Positions 24,801-35,430 of a stretch of 64,000 nt of DNA are shown in pieces; the stretch's first letter is position 1, and every line of letters begins with the position of its first letter. The notes beneath the pieces were generated by a model. That model saw only the letters and a list, made by a program, of their open reading frames with translations. It did not search any database and was not told where the DNA came from. The stretch covers positions 1,099,874 to 1,163,873 of the forward strand of contig NC_031478.1 in assembly GCF_000006565.2 (NCBI RefSeq), read 5' to 3'. This DNA is from Toxoplasma gondii ME49 (lineage: Eukaryota > Apicomplexa > Conoidasida > Eucoccidiorida > Sarcocystidae). A program made the position numbers and the translations under genes.

Positions 24801-24948
24801 ATGGCATCTCTGATGCAGTCTTCGTCAGAGAACTCGCGATTGATTCGCGAGACGAAACGGGTGCCCGTCTTGATACCTTCCAACCCTGGCGCCACGCTGC
24901 CGAGAACACCCGAAAAGCAAGGTGAGACATGCCGCAAGAAAGCTGCAT
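21808..24948 (-). CDS. mitochondrial pyruvate/branched-chain 2-oxo acid dehydrogenase kinase
   Basis: Single frame of about 1,046 codons from ATG 24948 (alternative ATG 24930). Family hallmarks lie in the C-terminal part. The N box is ILRYVLAELLKNALKATLDK (near residue 803), G1 is ISDRGVGM (about 851) and G2 is GCGVGLLLCRAYMQYFGGEL (about 924), the GHKL ATPase fold of PDK/BCKDK. Before it, DFLVRNVSLGVLLCHFDHLHHQL resembles the helical-bundle domain that holds the substrate lipoyl domain. Such kinases phosphorylate the E1 alpha subunit and switch the complex off. In Toxoplasma pyruvate dehydrogenase is in the apicoplast, and the mitochondrial branched-chain complex takes over pyruvate oxidation, so that complex is the likely substrate (inference). 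The start MSHLAFRVFSAAWRQGW is Arg-rich and free of acids, typical of a mitochondrial leader. Normal family length is about 400, so roughly 600 residues are lineage-specific insertions and extension. The last 75 codons are acidic/polar. Confidence 0.92.
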   Translation of the reverse strand: MQLSCGMSHLAFRVFSAAWRQGWKVSRRAPVSSRESIASSLTKTASEMPFLRGQKGLANAFLGRKAFFEFRLNTDSIGVSASRLEERVPTCLSPCFLSAWKGPDALWSARSRATCASSVPESPPNSLGLSEAVASKFTSARALEEGRLSLRTIWPASLPSGLAHDVGGAPWQGSQRILCTLATTGESAFQSYAERGRSSTGESSEEHVMKTFSESVTRSVALEEKRPVVCESVTCAGDTPEKPHAQGADLRLGDSRVSPAHLTSALWEIGVPWQRAAACLLTACLGFQRAGSRVARAQSVFLPANRATFSTGLFAPGRHPQLPFYQARRSFSSNSRGPRTTSMSFTIDRPSSFSFSFDTPNGSTPTVRTPGVALAETASLSRDQLVALVAEESRPGVLQRRMRFGWLLAPFPESAQEQSRMTEFLLRELRLRCAAQLSTLQAVGALLHEARTAVQNMLHPGESVRTPFPRFLFPFETRAPQQGDAAVALPLEGMLKFAHETLLQQYAILLLESKGEGRDLEAEVPQEPRRQRRALRLRQDFLAVIPSLRNLHARVLAQVVAGVRQQFQETAKVLAQLPAADRASILARYENQIETTIRDFLVRNVSLGVLLCHFDHLHHQLQARGPGSPLYSHRSFSDACDPGTCFRPHLPSVSPPAGPSFPAQGPDTGPSRPPGDARFTHSAAEALRGSGFGGCFEEKTETGGGSLPEIVGVMDRCCRPEAQLRAAIDQAQSLCREIAGDSAGVRVFAVETVGNGKASQDIRETSSSSSFSSSFEIPCVQRALEHHIVFPSPILRYVLAELLKNALKATLDKGEEAGGMRGETGCPESEETVDCVVLPVPGGVWIRISDRGVGMSSEKKRGIFNCLNKGDKAMNDAATLFMGGEVGTSCGCSPDTGEKGQKAAPTLERDTLQKRLESVRVSGCGVGLLLCRAYMQYFGGELLLRSSPGKGTDCFLFVPSLEKRSENLPATPVPPLRDEKEENADRGAGEEDFVGTTSRDGGTHSIPEELLDIGDATVRPNPRLHQVYVHWAKGEAGAVTTGFRAQ
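21859..21870. repeat. GTGTACATACAC motif (coding)
   Basis: Copy of the dispersed palindrome-like motif inside the C-terminal tail of the kinase gene (reads V-Y-V-H on the minus strand). Confidence 0.65.
23841..23852. repeat. GTGTACGTACAG motif (coding)
   Basis: One mismatch from the perfect palindrome, within the kinase gene but in a different reading frame from the copy at 21859, so protein function does not explain it. A weaker copy (GTGTACATAAG) lies at 24409. Confidence 0.6.
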
Positions 24949-26910
24949 GGCTGAGTCCAACGCATGCAACCGTTGACGAAAAGAGGGAAGTATCAAAAGT
25001 TCCAGGGTCTTCTGACAGCACCTGCCTCCCTCAAAAAGAGGACATGGGAAAACGCGAGCCCGCAGAGGTCAGAAAAACAGCAGAAAGCGAAAAGAAGCAA
25101 AAAAGTGTGAAACGGATTTCAGGCAGTAATGGTCAGTACAGCTCGACGTTCGAAGCGCACTTCAGCCAAAACCTACCCTGGATATTCCTTCTCACCCCCC
25201 TCCGCCGTTTTTTGGTGGAGCGGAACAGTGGACCGTGTGTGTCGCAATTCGAAGTACGAAGACAGGGAGGCTGCAACCCCCAGCGACGCACGGTGAACAA
25301 CAACGAAAGGAAAGAAAAGCTTCACGAGCGACGCTGCGGCGAAGCCACCTTCAGTATTCTGTCCGATGTCGTTTGTGCGAAGGAAAAAGCTAGAGGGGTG
25401 CGATACACGTATCCGATACATGAAAAACTGACTCTCAACACCGACGAGGATGAAGTCGACCACAGCCGTCGCAGCGCCTTCCGTCTCTCCTGGCTGCTCT
25501 TCCTCCTGTCCTTTAAAAAGTTGAACTGAAGCACAGACACAGTTCATGCGACTGCGCCAGGATTATCAACGCTCATAACAGACACGTCTCATGTTTCGTA
25601 GAGCGTGACACCGTGTACAGCAATCTGCTGCTTCCGGGCCACAACAGCCTGTTGTGCAGATCGAAGCAAAAATGCGAACTATTGTGAGAGGAAAACGTCC
25701 GCTGGTGCAGCAACGGCAAAGAAAGTTGCTGCTCCAGCGGACTAGCAAGCTAAACGAACACTCGGAACCCCGGGGGGACGGCGCCCGAAGAAACAGAGGG
25801 ACGCTGTGTGCCACCCTCCATGGCTGCTAGTGCGGTTTTTTGCCCCGGAAATGTTTGGCAAGGAAGCCAGGAAGGAAAGAACAGAAACGTCTCAGGGCAC
25901 AGTCTCACGCAAAGAAGAAAAGTTGAACACCCAGACTTCTCCAACACCGGAGTCGGCCCACCAGGCTCGGCCTTCGGCTCTTCGGAAAGAAAAACTCGAA
26001 TGCCTCGGGGGAAAAGTGAAGGATCGAACTTTTCCAGGAAAGAAAAAGTTCAGCCTAAAGAAACGTAAGCGCAAAACGAAGAGACGTTGCAGCAGCCCGG
26101 CTCAGAAGGGCGCTGTGTCGGACCATGTTTCGCGTTCGATTTTTCAACGAGCGGAAGTTGCAAATTTCGAATCATGCGGTCCTGTCGCTTACTGGAACGT
26201 TCGACTAAGCCCAGCGACAGTTAGAAAGCAGTAGTATGTGGAAAGCGACTAATGTGACAACTAAACAAGCGGCAAATCCCATTCGAGTAAAGCCTGTCTC
26301 AAAAGCTGATGTGAGACAGCTGACTGCGCTCAGCGTCGAGGCTCAACAGCTAAAGTTACGGATTCCGAGTGCCACCCGGTCACAATACAGAAATGTGTGT
26401 CCCGAGAGCACAAAGTCGATGTTCCACTAAGAGAAATCCCCGGCAAGGCACGAAATGCGCTTTGGGAAGATGGTGACAGTCCCGGTGAAACAGTTACGAA
26501 TCGCCAAGGAAAGAAGTCGCTTCGCAGCCGGAAGGTTGGGAATCTTAACGCGGGGGAACAACACCCCGCCGCGATGTCACACGAAACGCGAAAGTCACAC
26601 TGCAGGAACGTCGCTGTCAGAAAAGCCGAATCTTCGAGATCCTTCTCCGGGTAAAGCAATGCAAACCGTGTGGCTCCAGTGCGGTGTTTCTATTGTCGGA
26701 ACAGAGATTTGGACGCGGAAGGCCCGTGAAAGGACGCAGCTCTTGCACAGCAGTAGTCCAGTGTCAACAGCACACAGCATAGAACGACTGTCAGTAATCG
26801 GCGTAGTGCAGATGATGATAGTTACTGTATAAATAGAACCAGGAGAACATCATCTGTATACGAACCACCGTCTTCGGGAGAATATTAGGTACAAGTTGGA
26901 TTGTTCACTT
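24949..26910. other. upstream region of the kinase gene, no supported gene
   Basis: Should hold the kinase promoter and 5' UTR. Plus-strand open frames from 24801 and 25806 overlap the kinase 5' end or are basic, low-complexity strings without splice signals; I do not annotate them. Confidence 0.45.
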
Positions 26911-28040
26911 ATGTCTTCGTTGGCCGGGTCCAAATGCGAGTTCCGAAACGGCAAGCACGAATCTGAGACCGCAGAAGGCGAAAGCGTTGTATGAATGCCT
27001 TTTAAAAGTCTCCTTCGTTTGGAAAGCGTTATCCTAGGCTTGGGTATCTTTTGCTAGGAAAGACAGCTACGCTGGGACGAGGAGTGCGTGCCGTTCCAAA
27101 AGGAGGAAAACCTTTTGGTTTTAGCTGGTGTGATCTCTCGGTTCACAACATAAAGGTGTCACTCGTTGTCACTAGCTTGCTAGTTGCCATTGCCGTGTTA
27201 GTGTGTAACCCGTGTAGAGCGGCCTTATTCTTTTCCGCCTTCAGCCAGTGGAATGACCTCAGCAGAGGTCACCTCGAGCGAATCATCCGATCCCAGTTGC
27301 CCCTCTTTGAGACCGTACAGGAAAAAGCAAGCAGAACACTCACAATGGTGAAATGTTGGCGGAAGTGCGCAACTTCAGTGGAGTCACTGCTGTAACCTTC
27401 CCTGAGAGGCTACACACTACGGAATCTGAGGCTGCTGCCTGTAACTGTTGATTCGCAGAAATGCACACTACCCATGTACATTACCGTCAGTGTAGAAGAT
27501 CAGGGGGTCGCATGAAACAGAGGAATATTCCTCCTAGTTCTGCCCATCTATGCACTTCAGAAAGTGCGAATCGGCGACAACTGCTAGAAATGTGAATGGT
27601 TCCTAAATCTTGTGGGGCCTCAGTACGGATTTGGCGAGCGCTATGCATGTGCTGCTTGTTTTTGAGAAGCGATAATCAGAGCTATTGTACCTCTTCCTAC
27701 TACAGGTGTTGCAAGCATTTGCTGTTCCATTGATCGAGGACGGTGGTGTAACATCGATGCATCGCCTCCCACCCTCGAAATTCCCGGATCCGAATCTAGA
27801 ACAAATCAAGTTCCTACTAACTCGAGGATGAACTGGAGTGCTGCAGAAGCTGTTAAACACGGAAATACCAGTGCACCAGGGATATACCGGTGTCCATTGA
27901 GCACTCTGACAATGAATGGCGGTTCAGCTTTAAACGACAGTCAGGTTACATCCGACGATGATAGTCGCGTATTCGGACTGAACCTTTCCTTCAGCACTCG
28001 TGAATGTGACGTTCTACGAGCCGCAATCTGCCTTAAATGA
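26911..28040 (+). CDS. possible secreted or membrane protein gene, structure unresolved
   Basis: Not recognised. Signs of coding: ATG 26911 opens MSSLAGSKCEFRNGKHESET. A strong acceptor (TTTTGCTAG) ends at 27057. Downstream one frame carries the hydrophobic run VSLVVTSLLVAIAVLVC followed by CRAALFFSAF, shaped like a signal peptide or anchor. A second strong acceptor (CTTCCTACTACAG) near 27706 opens a frame of about 320 nt ending at TGA near 28040. Exon phases do not resolve cleanly: after 27058 two frames look equally protein-like. It could be a small-exon gene with a recessed signal peptide, or a decayed one. Exon edges are guesses. Confidence 0.3.
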
Positions 28041-28620
28041 TGGACGCTACGGAGGTGGCTGCTGGGGCTAGATCAGCACACATGTAACTCGCAGCTGTTT
28101 TCTGGTCAAAAATTCGTGACACTCACGGAACTAGTGAGGAAGATTTACTCCCGAACCAACCGATTTTGCCACCCTCTTTCTGTATCCACGCTAATATCAA
28201 CTAGACGCCAGCACAAAGCGGCGCATGTTGTTCTCGGGCTACTTGCGCGAGTGAGTAGTCCTCATATTGAAGAAAGACAACAGGGATGCACGCCTGCGTC
28301 ATCAGCTGAATTCGCACCCGACATTCTTCCGAGACAGCAAAGATACTGATGTCGGGAGTTCACGACGGTTAATGAGTTAATAGCAAGCTTTGCGATTTCG
28401 CGTTGTAACTGTAGTGAAACATTGGGGTTGGCACCGAATTGAAAGGGGGAAGAGTCATACTGACTAGTTGTCCGTCCGCAAGTTCATGAGTTTTTGTGCT
28501 TCACGCACATGTAAACGCAGTGCACTATGGCAGTTGTGTTTGATGAATAGGCGTTTGATGGACATTGGGAAGGGCCAGGATCACCGGGTCTAAGTTATCC
28601 GCCTGCAACTACCTCTTGAT

Positions 28621-28637
28621 TGTGTGTGTGTGTGTGT
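28621..28637. repeat. (TG)n microsatellite
   Basis: Eight TG units, intergenic. A similar run lies at 29967-29982, just before an acceptor of the next gene. Confidence 0.85.
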
Positions 28638-29229
28638 ACCGATGGCGCCCTGAACTCACGGAAGCAGGTCTCGAGGTCGCTTCCTCTACGCGTTCAGCAG
28701 CAGTAGCTTTCATTCATGCGTCCTCTCACCTTTTGCAGAAACAATCGACCGTCAGTCTACACATAAGAGATCCCTTATTCGTGTAGTGGCGTTTCGGCAC
28801 ATGGGGTAACGCACAAAATCTTGCTGTGAATTCTACGCTTGGCCCGTGGTATGCTCGACGTGTTGCACAGCGCGGGGCTTTCAAAGCCGCGAGAATTTTA
28901 GACGAGTCTCATGCTGATTTCTGCTTCGTCAGTTCATTCCTTACGAGAAAACTGAAGTAGCATATTCTACTATCTGTTTTTCTCGTGTAAAGTTGAAGCT
29001 TTAACGTGGTTGATCAGGAAACGAGAAGCGAAAACCTGTTTGACGTGCTGTTGCCTCGTCCGTCACGCATTTGCGCAACGGCCCTTTCTTGCGTCGTGAT
29101 TTTGCGGCGTTTTCCCTCATTTTTGGTTCCGAGAGACTGGGCGACCTCTCACTTTTAAAGCGCTCGTCTCACTGGGCAAGCTTCCCGTAGGATTTTGGTC
29201 CGTCGGTTCGAAACATCCGTCTATTCAAG

Positions 29230-31632
29230 ATGTCTATCCTACGACATGACTCTCACCCGATCGTGGAGGACGCCGAGGGTGCCTACTTGACTTTCGACCC
29301 CTCCTGTCGCGGAACAATTGTTTTGACGTGGTCCAAGTAAGTGTTTTTCTGGAGGATTCGTTGGAAAGGATGTTGGAGCGGGAGGTATCGGATGCTAAAC
29401 GAAATCGGCGGTGCAAAGTGCGGAACGAGGTCGGCGGTGCAAAGTTGTACAAAATAGTGTGTGTGGTGGCTCTGGTTCACCATCCCAGAACAGGAGTCCA
29501 CGCACTGCCTCCTGGGTTTTGCATCAGAAACGCAGTCTGATTACCACAGCTGGTGCATGGCGTAGTGTCACGTGATTGGTAACTCAACGGCTACAGCCGA
29601 GAAATGAGTTCCGAAGGCTACTGTCGTCGACTTTCGCTCATGGATTTGATGTTCGCTTGACCGAACGTTTGGGGAAGGTTAGACGGAAGAGAGGATTCGA
29701 AGGCTTCAAATCTGTGGAAGATGTGGACCAGCTGGTACTGCACAGCGAATGACTGGGCACGAGCGGTTGCTCTGGACAATCGCGGGTGAGACAGTTGTGA
29801 AAAATTGCCAACTTTTTTAGACATGAGTTCCTGTCGCGCTGCTGCGAACTCCACGTAACGTCTGAGGGTGAGTAGGGATGCTTCTTTGGATCGGTATGGT
29901 GCCTTTTGGAACGTGGTCCTCTTGAGCATTTGCGTCAACACGGAGGCATGGAGAACGGCTTCGGCTTGTGTGTGTGTGTGTGCGCCTTCGCAGAAAAGCA
30001 ATTCCTGACGCGTTCATCTATTTTAATCCACGAAAGCCAGTTCCCAATTTCAAGTACACGGGGAACGGCGGCCGGATGCAGCTGTCGACGAACGTCCAGC
30101 TGGATCCTCCCAGATATTTCCAGGGAATTTGTGCGTTCCTCAAAACACTCAAAGTGAGCAGAACTGGGGATTCTTTCATCGTTTCTCGTTTACCTGGTAT
30201 GTCTTATGATAGTGTCTTAATAGAGCTTACGTGGTAGCCACGATAAGGAGTGAAACGGTTGGCCAAAATGATCGAAGTGCGGCTCGACTCCAGCTGAAAC
30301 GCAGACACAGTTTCTTAAACCAGATCGCACGGCATTTCCGTTTCTTTGCCGTACAAGTGAATCCTACTTTGAAGTTGATGTTAATTGCAGTTCAAGTCAA
30401 AATTGGTCAGCGCATAGGGCAGTTTCGTCTCAGCAAACGAATGATAAACCCTCCTCAGCAGTGAGCAAGGACGATTTCGTGAATCGAATGCATGCGTTCA
30501 TTCACACTGTCACTACACTTACCGTATACAGTTGTGGTGTCCGTGTGTACCCTCAGCAATTTGATGGCGAGCTGACTGTGATAAGCCAGAACCAGGGGCC
30601 GAAGCCAATCACTGTCGTTCTTCACGTAGCCGGCACGAACGCCGTTGTCAAATGCGAGAGAGGCGTGGCGTACGACTTGTCCAAAGTCGATGTCGTCGGC
30701 GTGATTCCAGTGGATTGTTCGGAATTCGACTGTAAAACACTGTCACCCGTCCTATTTCGCGAAAAAGCTGATCGCGTGGGAGCGGGGCTGACGGTCCTAT
30801 GATGTTCCTCGCACCGTCGCAGAACAAATGCTGACAACAGTTGCAGTTACAGCGGCATTTTTTGGTTCGGGTAGTCAAATCTGCCAGCAACGACTCGTAA
30901 AATTTTTTCCTGCTGTCTATTATTTTCGACTAACAGGCGGCCGACCCTGTCGGCTATCGCCCAGGTTTCAGGCTGTTTTGTTCTCGCACCCACAGCGGGC
31001 GGGGATCAAGTATTTGCCATCTGTCCCGATCTATACGTGGACACTACAAGTTGTTCCTTCTGATGCAAGGTTCCGTGTGAAGAATCATGTAGAGGGTATT
31101 CCTTCCCACGACTTGCCAGTGCCCGTGGTAATGATGCGAAACGATATGATGGCTGAATTTTTTATTGGCAAGGCTTGTCCTTTCATGCACGTGTCGCCGA
31201 TGTATACAAAAAGTGCTGCCAGCCGTCAACTGCCGGAGGTGAGAGATGATACCAAGCATTTGTTCCTTCCAGGAAGTCTGCTGACACGCAGATGCTAAAA
31301 CGTTGGATTTTTGCCAGCTCTATGTGTTAAATGGGCGACCGCTCTTTAATGAGTATGCGCGCGTGGCAGGGTAGCGTAGCCCGTATATTCCGACTTTTAA
31401 CATCGACGTGTCGCTGTACTTCGTCGCACACCGGTGCGGAACAGAAGAACACGCTATTGAAAAGGGAGTCACGTTGCGCTTGGAGAAAGAAATGAACCAC
31501 GGGAGTACAGAGTCCAAGAGTAAACTCGTAAATCAGGGGTGGGTCGTAACCCAGATCCCCGCCAAGGAAGCTGCCTTTCCATTTAGCCCCCCGCCATGGC
31601 GTTCTGAATTTCGTGTCCGTCTCTCGGCCTGA
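29230..31632 (+). CDS. multi-exon protein of unknown family, with in-frame TAG in the last exon
   Basis: Not recognised. ATG 29230 opens MSILRHDSHPIVEDAEGAY and runs to a strong donor (AA|GTAAGT) at about 29336. The acceptor GCCTTCGCAG near 29991 keeps phase into AIPDAFIYFNPRKPVPNF. Then come an exon QVKIGQRIGQFRLSK (donor CA|GTGAGC near 30462), a phase-matched exon from about 30530 (CGVRVYPQQFDGELTV, then VKCERG, then DCSEFDCKTL), a short exon LQRHFLVRVVKSASNDS, and a long exon IYTWTLQVVPSDARFRVK ending LPE|GTGAGA near 31240. A final exon LYVLNGRPLFNEYARVAG follows, then TAG at 31372-31374. The same frame continues past the TAG for 85 codons of protein-like sequence (FNIDVSLYFVAHRCGTEEHA) to TGA at 31632. 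Content is beta-rich with scattered Cys; no signal peptide or membrane span at the start. The phase of the junction near 30236 is unresolved. It could be a live gene ending at the TAG or a recently broken one. Confidence 0.55.
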
Positions 31633-32380
31633 AACGAAACACGATTTGGTCACCGTTCATCCAGGTAGAGAGGCTACAGAAGAGAATCAACTATCTGTCG
31701 GAGCAGAAGACTGCGTTTCAGTTACGGTGCCCCTATCTCCTTTGCAGCGCCTTCACTGTTTGAGCCAACTGGCTCGCCCTGAATGTGCACGCAAATGAGA
31801 CGCGGACGGAGGAAAACAGTTACACTGGGAAGCGTGCACGCGTGCAAGTAATGCTTACAGGCAGCGAGATTCTTGAACACTTCAGGATGGATATATTTTT
31901 TGTGTCGCTCTACGTCAAAAAAAGAATGTACTTGTGGTACGTTGAGAACACATAACTAGAAGCGGACCAGGCGTAACAGCAGTTCTACACTAAGACAGTA
32001 AGGGATACAACAGAGCGCTGCAACAGAGGGCATACAGCAGAGAGATCGAATGGGTGTGGGGAACCCACGAATCTGAAAGTCCAAATAAATTAAGAAGACC
32101 AAGATGAACCTAGTAGAGCAATTCAGGACGCACTTCCTGGCATGGCAGGAGGGACGGAACAAATAAGTAGTTTATATGACAATGCTCTCCACCATCCCGA
32201 GTGCACACCCCTGCCTGAAAACGGAAAAACAGGTTAGGGGGGTCGCACGGTTTTAGCGCAGAGAAAGATGCTTACCGCCCCTGAACAAACTTATCGCTGA
32301 TACGGTTTGTTAGTCCTGTTGTCTCTAAGTTAACCTGTCACACAGGAGTCACAAAAAAAACATCGAATCCGGACACGTCG
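31633..32380. other. gap between two convergent genes
   Basis: Presumed 3' UTRs of the plus-strand gene and of the minus-strand sirtuin. Contains only short open frames. Nothing else recognised. Confidence 0.4.
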
Positions 32381-32721
32381 CCGACTCGCCTCTACTGTGT
32401 TCGGTCGCGTTTTGCTTCCAATTAAATTTCATCGTTTTCGTCATCACTTCAAAGAAAGCCACTTCGGGGACTTCCGAGTTTGTCAGTCTCTGCCGCCTTA
32501 GGCCGGCCATAAAAATATAAGCCATATATACTTTTACAACGTGCGCATTGTGCAGCTCCCCTAGCGCCGACTGGAAGTTCTCGGCGCACGGTGCGAAGCG
32601 TACTCATCACGAAACGGAAATTGCTATCGTTGTACAGCTTGTACCTTTCTGACTCTTCAGTTTTGAGTCAAGGGTTCTTCCTGTCAGCTTGACCTCGTGT
32701 GGTTCAGTTGCCTTGCCTTAC

Positions 32722-35430
32722 CTCAACAACTTTCGCACCACCACGCATCGCCCGATATGGCAAGTCAGAGGCAGGGCTGACAGAAGCGCTGGTCCCAACA
32801 ACCAAAAGCAGGTCACACTTGTCCACTTCTCGATTCGCGTCCCGCACGGCGTTCGCTGGAATGCCTTCTCCAAACAGAATCACATCGGGTTTGAAGATTC
32901 CGCCACAAGCGCACTGAGAAGGAAAACAGAAAGAATGCTAGCAAGGTGACGCCAGAACGCCAGAAATACTTGCCCTGGCCGACAGCCAAACAGAGAGGAA
33001 GATCTGCGCATATGTTTGTATTAAATGGTGCAGCCACCACAGTATCTGTCAGATGTTTCTGCACTGTCGGTACACCGCAGATTTGCTTGTCTTCTTCAAC
33101 AGTGTTTTGCCACCAGCAGGGCCGAACTTCGTAGGCAGCATGCTTGCTGCTGCCGTTGCTGCAGAGCCTAACCTAGAAAAGAGGCCTTTCTTTCGCTTCC
33201 GGAAGTGAATTATTCCTCACCTTCGGGGGAAGGTCCTTTGCGAAGTTTTCATCTTGCAGCATAGACTTGGAGAGACGCATTTTCTTCCCACATTGCCGGC
33301 ACGTAGCCTGCGAATGACGATCGAATACAAAGCGATCACAAATGTTGATAGCCAGCCAAAAAACGTCCGACACAAACGCCACAGCGAATGCCTTTTGTAG
33401 TTGCCGCAATGAATCAGGGAGCAAGCGAAAAAGTCACACATCGACCCGACTGGCATATACGCACGGGCAGCCTTTTGTCTACTGATGTACGTACTGTGTC
33501 ACGGACGGACACGAGATGTAACAACAGTCCTCATTCTACTATTGCGCTGCGCCTGCAGTTGGGGCGCCTTGCTCCAAGAAGCCATAGGCAGCAGCAAGGA
33601 GCCACGGTCTTAAAATGCTTAGCACCGACTCGGGTACGAAACCTGTCGTTGCCATGGGGGTCTCCAAAACTGGGCATACCTTTTCTTATTTTCGTGAATC
33701 TGACACGATTCGAAAGTTTTTCGCAGCAATGGCCAGGCGTTCGCGACTGCGCAAGAACGTCTTCGAGTGTGTAACGAGACACCCGAAACCGCATCAGGAA
33801 TCAATTAGCAATGACATCGGCATTACACAGCCTAGGTCTCTTCCGTCACCACATTGTCCAGACTTTGGACAGGAGCAGTGACGATGTAACACGAAAGAAG
33901 CGCCCCTTTTCCTGTATCTGCAACGAATGCAAAATTGGAGTTCTTACAGAGAGAAGACTACCGTGGTACTCGATGACGTTGGTGGATCCCGAGTCCTGGT
34001 GAAGATTGTCAACGTTCTGCGTTACAATGAATTTCAGGTACCCAAGCCTCTGGAGATCTGTTAACGCCACATGCGCCGCATTCGGCATCGGGTCATTTGT
34101 CCTCAGGAAATCGAGGAGAAGCTCCCAGATCTTGTGAGGGTATCGCCAGAACCCCCAAATTGTCGCGTATACCGTCGGGTCATATCTGAGAAGTAGGGCG
34201 ACGAGAAAACACGGACACCTCAAAACATCAGTCTCTGTTCACTTCCTTCCCCAGCGGGGCTTGTCACCACTGGAGTTGCTCTTGAGTTAAATCCGCGCCG
34301 GAATTCAGTCTTATTACGCAATTCAGGAAGGCAAACAAACAAAACCGCGTAGAATGCGTTTCCTGGAAAACGGATAAGACTCTTAATGGCGTGGCGCGTG
34401 TTAGTATTTACGTCTAGTATGTATGGCTAGGACTCGACCTTACTCCAGCACAGCTGCCCATAACTCTGCGACTAGGTTCTGCGACGCCAACACCACTTTT
34501 ATTCACTAAGTTGCCCACATATCCTGCGAGTTATCTCCCGAAGGTTGCTTTGTCTGACACTTGAAAATCTTAAGAGTGTACGTTTGTATAAATTGTATGC
34601 AGGTTGTAGAAACGCACGGAATGCCAACAACACAGTCTTTCGCAGTGCCACGCGCCACTTTACTTCTTCCACAAGCCGTCAGAGGGATCGCGGAATGTCG
34701 GAATGCCACTTTCGGCAGAGACCCCCGCGCCGGTGAGAGCCACGACATATCTGAAGAGAAAAAACAGTGGAGAGAAAAGATCGCAAATGTCTCTGCAGCT
34801 TGTCTTCGTTGTTTAGGCCAACCATCCCTAGCATGATCCGTGAAATTAACAAACCCCCAGCGAAACTCTCTGCATGAAACACTGGCCTACTGCCGCGGCA
34901 AGTGACTTCCCCTAGGTCGTAGGAGGACGCAGCGACACAGACGAAAGTCGTGTTCTCTGTAGAGGAGAGAGGCTCAACCCATTATTTGGGGAGGAAAAGA
35001 CGGTTTGCCTATAAATTCACTTGAGAGAGCAACGACAAAAGTCCATGTGGACCTACTTTGCCTTCCGAACGTCATCGGCGAGGTCTTCAAAAGAGATGAA
35101 CGTCGTGTTTTTCTTCTGGAAATATGTTGCAGCTTGCCCCATGTCGTCTCTCTGGTGGTAGTCACTTCCCGCAGGTTCTGTTCCGGACATGAGGGAATCA
35201 GCTACTTCACTCCCATAAACTGAGTGCATCCAGACGATTCGAACGTCTGAATGGAAGTGAGAGAAGGTGGCCGTTCTCTGTTTTCTCAAGTGACAGCTCG
35301 CTTTTTGAATCGGCTGCACGCGTAGAGTTGTAGACGCTCTCGTAGGTACAGCGACGAGAAACTGTTCATGAGGCTCAAAGAGGCACGCAAGGGTGAGCAG
35401 AAAACAACACGAAATAACCAAAAGGTTCAT
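32722..35430 (-). CDS. sirtuin (SIR2-family NAD-dependent protein deacylase)
   Basis: Phase-consistent minus-strand exons: (35430 or 35246)-35057, 34750-34664, 34185-33948, 33307-33221, 32913-32722, plus a last exon below 32722 (perhaps near 32500, reading LTNSEVPEVAFFEV; unproven). NAD-binding [15 protein letters not shown] is in exon 2. Exon 3 has [15 protein letters not shown], the TQNVDNLH motif and IEYHG with the catalytic His. The zinc ligands are CRQCGKK (exon 4) and CACGG (exon 5), then [12 protein letters not shown] and [12 protein letters not shown]. Sirtuins remove acyl groups from lysine, consuming NAD. The motif style resembles bacterial-type and organellar sirtuins more than nuclear Sir2/SIRT1. 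The first ATG (35430) gives [18 protein letters not shown] then a basic, acid-poor stretch, like a signal plus transit peptide. Alternatively a strong acceptor at 35247 could join this gene to the upstream membrane ORF; ATG 35229 is a third option. Confidence 0.93.

Noticed and set aside
24801..25529. 242-codon plus-strand ORF
   Set aside because: It is antisense to the kinase 5' end and upstream region, has basic low-complexity composition and no splice signals.
29100..29230. tRNA-like GGTTCGAAA at about 29209
   Set aside because: No acceptor stem or anticodon arm of proper spacing; the region is better read as the 5' flank of the gene at 29230.
30530..30800. SRS (SAG1-related) or 6-Cys surface domain in the 29-31 kb gene
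   Set aside because: The V-x-C-x-x-G and later Cys pair are reminiscent of SRS domains, but Cys number and spacing do not fit and there is no signal peptide in the first exon.
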